Positions 38,901-50,110 of a DNA stretch of 64,000 bases are shown in pieces. The notes under the pieces were generated by a model that saw only the letters and a program-made list of their open reading frames with translations, was not told the origin of the DNA and ran no database searches. The DNA comes from Tanytarsus gracilentus (taxonomy: Eukaryota > Arthropoda > Insecta > Diptera > Chironomidae), in assembly GCA_038502055.1 (NCBI GenBank), contig JAXRKN010000037.1, forward strand, positions 3,410,001 to 3,474,000, written 5' to 3'. The translations under genes and the position numbers were made by a program. Each line of letters starts with the position of its first letter. Position 1 is the first letter of the stretch.

Positions 38901-41900
38901 GAATTGTGTGGAATTCTTATGGGAGAACAATTTTTTTGCGCAAAAACTTCAATTAACAAGCAAAAGAAAAATCCGCAATTGTTTTTAAATTAATATACAA
39001 AAGTTCATTATTATAGAAAAGAATATTAACCTAATGAGATTGCTATCAGAAGTAAGAGTATTTTAATTAGCTGCGACGAATAAATGACGATGATGGCAGA
39101 ATGCTAGAGTGCCGCATAGTGCTGCCACATTCATTTGCACACAATATAGTTGAGTGGAGCATAGTAAAAAAATAAGTGAGATCCCTATCTGAAAAGGATG
39201 ATCCTTAAGTGCACTTCAGAGAAATAAACAATTACAATTAAAAAAATTGCTTCAACCAGAAAACTGTCTTTCTTGTCTTTCACCCCGCAACTCTGACTAC
39301 GAAGAAAGTTCTCAAGGAGAAAGAAAAGAAAAACAGAGATTGTCGTATCAAAGAGAAAATTGAGAGCGAGTCATCATTATTTTGCTACCATAAAGTGCAG
39401 CACTTTGCCACGCTTCTCTTCCGACGTGATTATACTCGGTATCGCTTTGCAAAAATCCAATTTATGACCGTCCATCCTGCTAAATATGTTTTCATTGTCT
39501 TTAAAGTATTGCACAAGTGCGAAAAAGATGAAAATATTTTTTTCCCTCAAGGATTTACCTTCTTAAGTTTGCACGATCTTAATATTCGTATTCAAATATT
39601 TAACATCGAATGTATGCATACCGACTCAATAATTTCGATGCAAGCATACGACCGTAAAAAAGCGAGAGAATTTGAAAAATTTATTTACTCGATCAGGATG
39701 CAATAATGCGCTCGAGGTTTTTTATTCCTCATTGTCGTTGCTCAACGTCGTCCTTGTTGTCGTTTGCAATTGCATTCTACCTGTCTACATATTTATTTGT
39801 ATTGTTCAAAATCGAGGGATAAGGAAAAATCACTATAAGCGATATATTCAAAAACAATTTTCTCCTTCGACATTTCTTTTTCTTCCTCAATGCACTGCCA
39901 TGTGGAGTTTTTTTAAAGTAAAATTTCCTCCCTCTCTCTCGCTTGTCTTTCGTGTCTGCTGTGAACAAAAATTGCACTCGACAACCGTTTGCGAAGCATG
40001 AATTTTTAATGCATCTCTTTTCCTCTATACTTTTCACGCTTGCTTTCCTCATCGCATGCATCGTTTTTTTCCCTCCTCCTCATTTCGCATTAAACCGCCG
40101 ACATCGAGAGGGAAAAAAGAATTTTTTTCCATTTACTTAATTCTTTTTTTCCACTTCATCGTCGAATGATTTTAAAATCTGCGGGCTTAACGATGATTTT
40201 TTCCTCACATCGCATAGTGAAAAATTCTGAGAAAAAAAATATTTCATATGCTCGATGAGGAAGAAGAAAAATCGAGAGTATTATATGCAATTAAAAGCGA
40301 AAAAGTTGGAAGCATTACCGACACATGTTCTCGATAATTCCAGCAATGAGATTTCTTTAAAAACTTTTCTTTTCTTTCCACATCCGGAGTTTGTTGTTTG
40401 AGTATTTTCCTTTTAATGCTGCTGATCTCGCGATTTCTTCCCTCTATCACTAATGTCATGAAACAACGAGTTGCGTAATGAAATGAGAAAAATGCTCAAG
40501 TGCTTTTCAACATTTGCAGAAACATCAAAGGATTTTTTCAACATGCCTCAAGGTCGCCAAAAGCTCATCGTTGATGAAGATAAAAGTTTTTTTGTTATTA
40601 TGTAAAATCATCATTGCGGCTGTTGTTGATTATCGCTAGTTTCATGACAATCGCATAAAGTGTTGCAAAAAAATATAAAATAAAACACTTTGCGATGAAG
40701 AAAGCGCTCCTTCGATATAATTTTTTATGGAAGTTTTATGAATGCATATGTTGTGGCCTATCACTCTCGCTCTCTTTCTCATACATGACGATAGTATCGC
40801 TCTGATAACGAACGAACGACAAAAGCTTCGTATCAACAAAACAACCCACAATGTTTAGGAGAAAAAAGATATCGCGAGAGTGGAAAGAAAGAATGATGAA
40901 TATTTCGACGACGTTGTCAAGCGAAGTGAAATAAGTGGAAGAGAAAAATTGAAAAAATTTGCTTTTCATCTCCTTAGCTTGTTTTTTCTGTCTTTTTTTA
41001 CGTGAAAAAAATTGATTTTCTTCCTCTCACTTGCTCTCACACTGAAAGTTCGTGCTTCAAACCACAAAATTTATTTTTCCTGAATGCTTCTTGTCACTGC
41101 TCGTCATCTCATCTACTCACTCGACATGTCATGAGAAACAACTCCCTTGGCGATAGAGATATGTGTGTGTCTGTGTATATTACAAGATTTTTATTTCAGC
41201 ATGGAGAAAGAAATTTATTGATGGAAGAGAGAAAAAAATTTGTATGTTATCGAGTGAAATTTGATAAGGCAAAATTGTACATTTCAGATTCACATGCGAA
41301 TGATGATTTACTTGCTCTTGTCTCTGACACTTTCATGTGATATCTTTCTTTTATCTAAGCCCAAGAAATTGACATCATGATAAACATTCATCTCAATCTT
41401 CCTTCGAGAGGATACTCACTCGTGACGATTATTTATCATCAGATTATTCTTTCATAGAGGAGAATTGTAAATGAGACACATTTATTGTGCGATATAGAAA
41501 GTCTTGAGACTCGTCACATTTTACTTCTTTCGTCTGCACTTCATTATGATAACAAATGCGCACTAATGTTTCTTTTAATCTTCTTTTATTTCACTCTTTG
41601 CACTTTTTAAAAAAATCGTCATTTAGCGAGAGAAAAAAAAACAAAAGCGAAAAAAGTCTTTGCAAGTGCATTATTAAGATTGTTCAACGAAATGAAAAGG
41701 TGGAAAAGGGTGCAAGGGGATTTACATTTTTGCGCTGATCAAACAAAAAAGAAGTGCAAAAAAATCACTTTTCGCATACAACTCTGTACTGCAATTTACA
41801 AGGAACGTGCAGTAACATTGAGCAAATCAATGAAATTTATACAGCAGTGGGAAGAAGAAATTGACATTAATCTGCATTTGACATTGATTGCATTAGCGAC

Positions 41901-43162
41901 AATCGAGATTATTTGTTTGCTGCTCGTTCCAGCATAAACTTTATAAAATTATACAACAAAACTATTTTGACATCGTCAGCAACATCCTTCTCACTCAGTG
42001 AAATTGCTCGACTCATGTCATTTGTAATTACAAACCCGTGATTCATCATCGAACTCGAAAATCCGTGGAGAGATTTCGATTTATCGAGAAAATTTCATAA
42101 ATGCGACAATGGCATTGCAATGATGAGGTCTTTTGTTTCGCAATACATATATATACACCCGGAATGTGACAGGCACTATGCTGGTTTTCAAGAGAATGAA
42201 TTTTAATTGGCTTTCATATGCGGCAACGATGACGACAAAGGACGGGGCTTATATGCTCTCTCTTAACCATCATCATCAGCATGCATAAATTCATAAAATT
42301 TTTGATTGCAAAGTCAATCTGATTTTCCTCACTTTCGACCGAGCGATCGAATCTAAGAGCTTTTCATCGCCTCAATTTCAATTTTATAGATGCTGTGCAA
42401 GAATTCTATTATTGCATCTCTAGGTGCTCATCAATCAGCATCAGCATGCAAATAAACTCATTAAATTTATCGTTTTCTCACACTTTATGCATGTTCTTGT
42501 GTCCGAGCGAAAATTTCATATTTGTTACACTTTTATTGCTCAATTCACTTAATGCATGTGAAAGTTTCTCGTTCAGCTTGAATTCACTTGCAAGTATTCT
42601 CCTTGGCATTCATCATTTTTTCTCCTTATCACTTTCTAAATTGTAGTTTCACAATGATGATTGCAAGACTTTTCATAAATTCATGCAGTCAGAGATATAA
42701 AAAAGGGATGGAAAGTTTTTTAAATTGCGCCTTAAAGTTATGCAAATTCTCAACAATTTTTAACTCTTTCTGACGTCTTGCTATTTATTTTATTTAAATT
42801 ACTAAGTAATTGAACCACATTAATAAGCATACTTAAGTGATTTTGGTGCATAAGTAAAGCCACCAACTAGCTAGTGTCAGGATTCATAGCTACTCATCCA
42901 ATTTCATCGGCATTTGGCATTTTTTAACTACGCCAATCGTAGGAGTGGTGTTAGTGATTTTTAACGTGCTCAACAATATTATTTGACCTTCGTTGACATC
43001 CATCAATCAAGTTGGAAGATTAAATTCAGCAAATTTCGTCGGCTTTTCCCACATTCGAATTAAAGTTGACCATTAAGTTGGCAACTGAACTTCACTGAAC
43101 GGTACGTTTCGTTCTTTTAGCAAACTTCTCGTTTTTGTTTCTGTTACTTCTTTGCAGACAGG

Positions 43163-43192
43163 CTGATAAATTTTTGTGGGAGAATTTATCAG
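43163..43192 (+). promoter_or_regulatory. Hairpin 1 in the LINE leader
   Basis: A perfect 10-bp stem, CTGATAAATT pairing with AATTTATCAG, around the loop TTTGTGGGAG (43173-43182). The same loop, with one change, tops a different stem at 43485-43506. Confidence 0.6.
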
Positions 43193-43484
43193 AATATAAG
43201 CCGTCGAAATCCGGACTCAACCTTAATTCATCGTCAACTCAACTCATCATTTGTTCAACTATCAATTTTCAAAGCCAATAATAGTGAAAGTAACATCAAA
43301 AGCAATTAACACCCTTGCGGATATTTTTGGTCAGAATTTTCAACCACAACAAAATACGTCACACCCCACACTTGCTTCTAAGTTTGCCATTTATTTGGCG
43401 GCTGTAATTCCTGAAACAGTACGTAATCGATTTTCATAAAATCTCCTCGCTGGTTTCGGTTACTTTTCTTCCAGTCAAGCTAAT

Positions 43485-43506
43485 ATAACTTTTGTGGGGG
43501 AGTTAT
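43485..43506 (+). promoter_or_regulatory. Hairpin 2 in the LINE leader, just before ORF1
   Basis: A 6-bp stem, ATAACT pairing with AGTTAT, around the loop TTTGTGGGGG (43491-43500). It ends 9 bases before the ORF1 start codon, so it could affect translation initiation of ORF1. Confidence 0.6.
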
Positions 43507-43515
43507 TTTTGCTAA

Positions 43516-44463
43516 ATGACGTCAAAAGCCTGCAATAAGTGCCATAAAAACGTCACTGCTTTAAGGCATCCAGGAATCAGTTGTGTTGGCTGTTCAAAGC
43601 CGTATCATTGGGGGTGTGCTGATATTGTTGAAACAGCTAAGGAGAGCATAGTAAAAAACAAACTTTCGTGGACGTGCAAATCGTGCAAAAGACGATCAAC
43701 AATATTTGCAGAAAATTCAACTGTTGCTTCTACGTCTACCTCATCATCATCATCATCAGCATCAAATTCCTTGCCTTCGTCTGCACCTCCTTCCACGGAC
43801 TCAACTAATCTCAATAACAAAGTTAACCGTTTGGAAGAGCTACTCAACGCCGCCTTAGCTCGGATTGATTCTCTTGAGTCACAACTAAGTGCGAAATCCA
43901 CACAAATTGAGAAAGTTGAGGTTGAAGTTCAGAGATTAGAATCTACCTCAGCAACCGTCGAAAAACATTTAATTGACGACAATCTTGAAATTCAAAACCT
44001 TCATGAGTCATCGCTTGAGGATCCTGTCAACACTGCTGTTCAACTAAGCGAAGCTATTGGCTGTCCTATAACTGCAACTGACCTCAAATCAATTCCGGTT
44101 ATTGATCGCAAGCGTCTGAGAATCTCCTTCAAATCCAAATCTATTCGCCGTAATTTTCTTCTTGCTGGGAAGCAATTCAATAGAGATCAAAAGCGTTTTC
44201 AAAATCGAAAAGTTCACGTGAACGAGGAACTTACCACCACACAACGTCACCTGTTTGAGCACACTCAAACCTTCAAGAGAGCCAATAACTTCAAATTCTG
44301 TTGGTTTGGTGCTAGTGGGCAACTCTTACTTAAGAAAGACGAATTCTCTCAGCTCCACATTATTCACAATATCGACTCGCTTAAAAATGTTGATATACTA
44401 TCAGAACGTGAGAGGCCTTCGAACGAAAACGAAGGAGTTTCATCAGTCAATCCTACACAATAA
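43516..44463 (+). CDS. LINE ORF1 protein with PHD-like zinc finger
   Basis: Nucleic-acid-binding ORF1 of the CR1-like element, 315 aa and uninterrupted. Residues 6-57 hold a Cys/His cluster (C-x2-C, C-x2-C, H-x2-C, C-x2-C, ending SWTCKSCKR) typical of PHD-type fingers in CR1-clade ORF1. A Ser-rich linker follows at about 73-95, a heptad-like segment NNKVNRLEELLNAALARIDS at about 99-118 suggests a coiled coil, and the C-terminal half is rich in basic residues and probably binds RNA. The ATG lies 9 bases after hairpin 2. The 3' end overlaps the start of ORF2. Confidence 0.85.
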   Translation: MTSKACNKCHKNVTALRHPGISCVGCSKPYHWGCADIVETAKESIVKNKLSWTCKSCKRRSTIFAENSTVASTSTSSSSSSASNSLPSSAPPSTDSTNLNNKVNRLEELLNAALARIDSLESQLSAKSTQIEKVEVEVQRLESTSATVEKHLIDDNLEIQNLHESSLEDPVNTAVQLSEAIGCPITATDLKSIPVIDRKRLRISFKSKSIRRNFLLAGKQFNRDQKRFQNRKVHVNEELTTTQRHLFEHTQTFKRANNFKFCWFGASGQLLLKKDEFSQLHIIHNIDSLKNVDILSERERPSNENEGVSSVNPTQ

Positions 44464-45313
44464 TTTTCCGCTTTACTGTCTTGTTGAGACCTGGCTCACG
44501 GATGGCTTTTACAGCCACGAACTGTTTGATGAGCGTTACACAGTCATTAGAAGGGATCGATCAAAAGTCACGTACACAAAAAACAATTCTGACAATACGC
44601 GAGGAGGGGGTGTTTTATTTGCTGCACTAAATTCATCTGACTTCAAAATAATTCACCAAGTCGACTGGGAAAGTAAATTCATTGAAGACATATGGATAAC
44701 ATTAATTTACCCTGATGGCAAAAAAATACATGTAAATTGTTGTTACATCCCGGGTGACACAAGTTCAGAAATATTTGAAGACTTCTTTGGGAACATCAGT
44801 GATCGAGTTGCCGCTCTCGAGAATGATGAAGTTATTCTGCTGGGCGATCAAAACGTTCCTGAGTTTTTCAACTCTTCCCTTCCTAGAGCTGTTAAATTTG
44901 AGTGCCTTGATGAATTTGTCGACATCTGCGGACTGTATCAATTCAACTCAGTCACAAATAGCCTCAGCAACACTGTTCTTGACCTTGTTTTCGCCAACTG
45001 TTATCTAGAAGTATGCGAAGCTGATGAAGACATAACTAAACGAGATCTTTTTCATCCACCACTCATTATCAGCAAAGACACAAGCCCTCATCATGCAAAG
45101 GATAAGATTCACATCTATAGAAAATGGAAATCTGCAGATTGGAGTGGAATAAGACGTGATTTGTTCGATGTTGACTGGAATGTTGTTCTCCATAAGGAGG
45201 GGCGAAAGAAATGTCATTACTCCACACCAGCATGGCTTTTTCAAAGGTCGTTCCACTTCAACGAATCTGATAGGCTATACGGAAAGAATACAGCAGGCTA
45301 TAAATTTGGGTAA
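44387..45313 (+). pseudogene. LINE ORF2, endonuclease part (truncated)
   Basis: The first plausible start, M at 44387, overlaps the ORF1 end by 77 bases in another frame. It is followed at once by YYQNVRGLRTKTKEF. Endonuclease signatures seen in order are QN, VETWL, TRGGGVLF, LLGDQNVPE and SNTVLDLVF. The usual GDFN block reads GDQN, an unusual substitution next to the conserved Asp and Asn. The frame ends at 45313 after GYKFG, where the normal continuation into the reverse transcriptase is lost. An open frame extends upstream to 44255 but lies within ORF1 and is probably not used. Confidence 0.8.
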
Positions 45314-45392
45314 AAAAATTGAGTAATATACACCAATTTCAAAAAGCTCTTAAAAAAATTTAATCACTTTATTTTTATATAAAAATGAAATT
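45314..45392 (+). other. AT-rich filler at the LINE deletion junction
   Basis: About 80 bases of AT-rich sequence with stops in the ORF2 frame lie between the truncated endonuclease part and the resumed RT. They replace what should be about a kilobase of ORF2. Confidence 0.55.
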
Positions 45393-46415
45393 TGTGGCGG
45401 AGCTACACTTGCATGGTTTTCAAGTTACTTGAAAGGACGTACTCAGCGTGTTCAAATAGGCGATGCACTCTCTGGAATAGCCGATGTTACATCCTCTGTA
45501 GTGCAAGGCTCGCATTGTGGACCAATACTCTTCGCTCTCTTCATCAACGACATTGCTGATGTCATTGGAGTGGACTTTAATTGCTATGCTGATGACATTA
45601 AGATTTTTATGGAAATCAACTCACATCAAGACACCAGATCACTCCAAAATGGTCTTGATAAACTCTCTCTTTTCTCTAGCGACAACAATCTAGCACTCAA
45701 TGCTGATAAATGCTACGTCGCCAGTTTTACAAGAAGAACTTTGAGATTTATTTGCAATGACTATGTTATCAATGGCAACATTCTCAAAAGAAAAGATATC
45801 ATTCGCGACCTGGGTGTTTTATTTGATGGAAAATGTACTTTCTCTCATCATATTGAGGACATTACAAAAAGAGCAAGAAGAACTCTAGGCTTCATTATGA
45901 GAAATTCAAAAGACTTCAATAATCCTCGAACAGTTGTTACACTTTACGCATCGCTCGCCAGGTCCACACTCGAATATGCTAGTCCTGTCTGGTCTCCAAC
46001 ATGTACAACTCACATAAAATCGATAGAGAGGGTTCAGCATAAATTTATGATTTATATGGCACGTAAATTCTTTAACGATACAAATCGCAAAATTGATTAC
46101 AAGATTTACGAAGAAAAACTTAAATTAAAATCACTCGAGATTCGTAGGTGCATCGCTGACATTAAATTCATTCTAAAATCATTCAATGGATCGATTGACA
46201 GCTCTAGCTTTATTAATTTTTTCCAATTCCATGTGCCGGCACCTAGTATGGCCAGGCTTAGAGCAACAAGGCCGAAAGCAGTATTCTCGATCAAGAATCA
46301 CGGAAGCTCGGTGCATCGCATGATGACGCTCTTCAACTTACACTGCAACAACGTTGACTTACTGACTCAACCTATATCACTATCGGCAGTCATTCAAGAG
46401 ATAAATTTCAATTAA
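45393..46415 (+). pseudogene. LINE ORF2, C-terminal reverse transcriptase part
   Basis: Open from CGGATLAWFSSYLKGRTQR (45393 onward) to TAA at 46415. It contains the VVQGSHCGPILFALFINDI block, the catalytic CYADDIKIF motif, LALNADKCYVASFTRR, RDLGVLFDGKCTFSHHI and the C-terminal YASPVWSPTCTTHIKSIERV block usual in CR1/Jockey-type elements. The fingers and the first catalytic-Asp motif of the palm are absent, so it is inactive. No start codon is appropriate; the frame differs from that of the endonuclease part. Confidence 0.85.
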
Positions 46416-46638
46416 ATCTCTTTTTTTACGACTCAAATTTTCAAAAGTTCGATTCACTTTCAACTTAAATTCAATTAACTGACCAATTGACATTTCATCA
46501 ATTCAATGCTCTTTCAATTTATTTCTTTTTGGCTGTTAATCTTTAAAAGCAAATTTTTCAACTGTTTCGATTTCAAATGCCTTTTCAATAACTCTATTAC
46601 AAACGGTTACGTGCACCACTTGATTGTACGCGAAATTC

Positions 46639-46664
46639 AATAAATAAATAAATAAATAAATAAA
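46639..46664 (+). repeat. (TAAA)n tail of the LINE
   Basis: Six or so TAAA units directly at the 3' end of the element. Short tandem repeats instead of poly(A) are common at 3' ends of CR1-type elements. Confidence 0.8.
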
Positions 46665-49600
46665 CTCGCGTGACTCCTTAAACACGTTTAATTCTGATTA
46701 ATTACTCAATTATCAAAACTTTTCCTCCAAATTATCGATTATTATAATCACCGTTTCTCGAATCATTTGTTTATGTTTCAGACTTGATGAATAATTTAAC
46801 TTAATTAAAATTCTATGGCTTTATAACACGTTTAATGATTTTATTAAAAAGTTTGAGAGTGCCTGCAGCAAATTGTCTAATTTTTTTTTACCAAATCGCT
46901 CATCCCTTGAAAATATTCTCATCAAAAAAACGAAAAATTGTGAGAGAGACAATTTCGTTATGATGATGACGAGCTTTGATGATTTCTTGATTGCACATTC
47001 TTGCCTTTTAGTGTGAGTAGCTGAAAGGGCTCATTCTGACCAGAAATCAGAAAAAGTTTTCTTCTTTTTAAATGAGAGAGGAGCATATTGAGCGGTAGAT
47101 GCAGATTGCTCCAATTCATTGTGCTATTTGGAGCACAAGAAGGAAAAAGTTTAATGAGTTTCTTGCCATTTAATGATTCTCCGGGCTTACAAAGTTAAAG
47201 TTATTTAATTCGAACTACTTTCGACAAAATCACCCCAAACAGCACTCATATCAAGATGTAATAAAATCAAGTCCATGCATACACACACACAAATTTATAT
47301 ATGGCGCGTTAATTGAAAATTGGTTTCTGATCTTTTAGTGTCGATAACAGAAGCACCAACTATATGTGCTTGTTTACTATTTGACTATAACCGCATCGAC
47401 ACAAAACTGGATAATTAATGAAAATTTCATTAAACTTTTACCATAAAATGCGAGAAAGAAGCGGGGGGCAGCAATATGTTTTCGCTACGTTGGCGATGAC
47501 GACGTCACGCACACAATGGAATTCACATTATTATTATATTTTTTTCAGATGCCTTACTCACAGTGAATGTGGGTACCTTTTTGAGAGCGCGTTGTCATAA
47601 TCAGGAAATCAACTTCATTTCCGCCTCTGCGTTTTTAATAAATACGAAATATTGGCAGATTTTAGCTCCGCATCTCCAACATGTGTACTGTCGCCATCGA
47701 ATTTTACTGAAAATTCAATGACAACGCGGCACAACACGATAACTGAAAGGGAAACACCTGATGTTTAATTAAATTTTTGGCGAAATTAAAGTTTTTAATA
47801 AACGACATCGAATTGTGCCTTGCCGTATTTTACGAAAATAAATTTCGTTTGTGAATGTTTCACTAAAAGACTCAAAAGTGCTTCAAAAAGTTTTTCGCTG
47901 CATTTTGAAATGTCAAAGTTAAACTTGACTGTGAACAAAATTTTTTTGTCAAAAGTTGCGTTAATAAATTTTAAACGCTTTTTTGAAGCTTTTTGCAAAT
48001 AAATTTTACGGCAAATGCAAACTACAAAATTTATTTTCATTTGCAGTTTTTTTTGATGAAATTTAAACTCAGACCTTTGAAAGAATAAAATGCATTGCAA
48101 TTTTCCCTGCAAAAAAAATCCACTCAAACATCCTTTTCAGCGTTAATTGCCATGCAACGAAAGTACCAGCAGGTACAAACTGAAGATGATGAATGAGAGA
48201 AGATTGTTGATTAAGGATGAAGTTGCCGTGTGATCTTGATAAAAATTGCAACCACCGAGTCTTTCTTTTCGCTCCATGTCATCAAATTAATGCTTAAACA
48301 CACTCACATCATCATCAACATTGTCACAACCGCTGTAGAGAGCTAACCTCAGACATTCGCAATTCAAGCACTGCAAAAAAGAGAGTCTAGAATGAAGTGG
48401 TAGAAAGAGGAAGAAGTAAAATAAATTTTTATCCAAAATGTCACGTTTCTAGCCCTCAACAATGTTAGCTGCTCAAACAGAGGAGAAAAACGCTCTTAAA
48501 AAATGTATGAATCTCTCGTTCTATCTCCACTGCTGCTTTGGTTGAAATGCTTTTTAGGATTGCTCTCTGCATTAATCTCTTTCACACACAACCAACTCGT
48601 GGCTGTCTGTCCATTTCCTCGTACAAACCTGCCTGCACGCTTGATTCCCGTTTCGTGATTTACGAAATTTTAAAGTGTGTCTTGATGGTGAAATTTTTTA
48701 AATGTAAAACATAGAAAGTTCATTATTAAAAATCATAATAATTTTCCCACTCATGTTTGTCCCATTCAATTTTCAATTCTGGGTCGAGATTTTTCCAAAC
48801 AAATTTCATATTGCATCGTGCAATCCGATTGAGAAAATCTTGAGTGCCTTCGCTCCAAATTGCCACTTACCTCTTTTCTTCTCCAACTTTTGCCTCAAGT
48901 GAATGAATAAAATTCAATTTTCATGTTCCTCAGGGAGCTTAAGATTGAAGTCAAGAGACAAAAAAGTGGAAATTAAAATAAATTAATATTAAAATTTGCA
49001 ACTGTAGAGCCTTTAAAGCATGGACTCTGATGATTTGAACACAAAATAGTCAATTTGATGGATCCAAATTTTGAGTCCACACCTGACACATTTAATAAAT
49101 CCTCACTGCACCATGACTTTGTTGAAGTGTGCAGGGAAGAAAAATCTGTTTCAAGTACCTCCTTGATATCTGCATAAGATACACGAGTGGAGTGAGAAAG
49201 AGAATGGAAGCAAATTGATGAAGGCAGAGGGCACTTCACAAGTCATCAGAGATGACGACAAGAACAAGGAGAGAAATAAGAAAGGAGCTGCTTCTTGATG
49301 AGAAATGTGAAATCAAACAACGTGCTGGAATTTAATCAGATTTACAAGATCAGATTTCTAATATGCGCATGGTGAAGTGAGGAAGCGAGTCTCATTCATT
49401 TGAGATTATTCAAATTAATGATTATCCCCAGAAAAATTCTTTTCGCTTTGAAGAACTCGCACACATTGTATGCGCTCTCGGTAAATCCCGGAAAATCGTG
49501 AGAGATGAAAAATGACATGAAGCTTGAATGCTTTAAAAGCGATAAGAGAAGAGAGAAAAGAATTTACACCGCACAGCAACGGTCAGATGAAAAATCTTCC

Positions 49601-50074
49601 AGCACTCCAACTTCCACCTTTCGGATTTAATTTTTCATTCAACTCTCATAATTTATGTTGCCTCATCATCATGTTAAATTCACTTGCTCTAGCATTTCGA
49701 GATTGAAAATGAGAATTGTGTTAAGTGCTACTGTGTATAGTGTTCGTATATACGAGCAGTTCATTAAAGCTTCATAAAGTAATTCGAGAAATTGAAGTTT
49801 TAACTTTTTAAGGGGAAGAAATTTAATTTAATTTCAACTTGCACTTATGATAAATTTACTTCAATTAGGAGATGTAATTAAAAAGAGTTCAATGACCATC
49901 AAAAGATTTAAATTAATTGCAGATGTGTGACGTAATTTGTTTTTTCTTCTAGAGATCCACAGTTAGATCCGTTAATTATGTTTGCAGATGTTTTTTCTGA
50001 CGTTAATTAAATTTTTAGTTCCTTAATCGCACCTGAAAAATTAAACGACGTGCGTCACAATGTTAGATGAAATG
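46665..50074. other. AT-rich intergenic region without supported genes
   Basis: About 3.4 kb between the LINE and the promoter of cysteine protease B. The longest frames (47795-48127 minus, 48973-49239 minus) have no motif. A 12-bp perfect palindrome TCGTATATACGA lies at 49744-49755. Confidence 0.6.
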
Positions 50075-50110
50075 TATATAAAATAACTAGTCGTTTTCTA
50101 CTTTATCAGT
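50075..50110 (+). promoter_or_regulatory. TATA box and TCAGT initiator of cysteine protease B
   Basis: TATATAAAA at 50075-50083 and TCAGT at 50106-50110. There are 33 bases from the first T of the TATA box to the initiator A, the same as in copy A. The ATG follows about 31 bases after the presumed start site. Confidence 0.72.

Larger units (their letters stand above)
34142..43080. other. Long AT-rich region without supported genes
   Basis: About 8.9 kb. Open frames (for example 35029-35478, 39395-39706, 41680-41937) lack motifs and have AT-driven composition. A 28-base element containing AAACCACAGTGCTAA occurs twice (34397-34424 and 35970-35997). The sequence between about 39.2 and 42.7 kb is somewhat richer in TCGC/CGAG-type words but shows no exon that could be defended. 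Part of 42.8-43.08 kb may be leader sequence of the LINE that follows. Confidence 0.5.
43101..43506 (+). repeat. Two diverged direct repeats in the LINE leader
   Basis: Segments starting at 43101 (GGTACGT...) and 43418 (AGTACGT...) share the same order of words: a TGAAC-type word before, TACGT, an AAACTTCTCG / AAATCTCCTCG word, a GTTACTT pyrimidine tract ending in CAG, then a hairpin with loop TTTGTGGGAG or TTTGTGGGGG. The period is about 317 bases. They resemble diverged 5'-leader monomers. Confidence 0.5.
43081..46664 (+). mobile_element. CR1-like non-LTR retrotransposon, internally deleted
   Basis: Order: leader with two hairpins, ORF1 with a PHD-like zinc finger, an overlapping ORF2 start with AP-type endonuclease, a truncated reverse transcriptase with YADD, a short 3' UTR and a (TAAA)n tail. 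A PHD-like finger in ORF1 plus the QNVRGLRTK / ETWL / RGGGV endonuclease pattern points to the CR1 clade (T1/Q-like elements of Diptera). The N-terminal half of the RT is missing and about 80-100 bases of AT-rich filler sit at the junction, so the copy cannot be autonomous. The 5' boundary is uncertain, and no target-site duplication was identified next to CTCGCGTGAC at the 3' edge. Confidence 0.85.

Noticed and set aside
41680..41937. 85-aa frame ending in a hydrophobic segment
   Set aside because: Could suggest a tail-anchored protein, but there is no supporting start context or homology and the upstream frame is low-complexity.
43605..43901. 98-aa minus-strand frame
   Set aside because: Antisense shadow of the Ser-rich part of LINE ORF1.
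47795..48127. 110-aa minus-strand frame with a Lys/Phe-rich sequence
   Set aside because: No motif, and a similar frame exists on the opposite strand over the same bases; likely chance.
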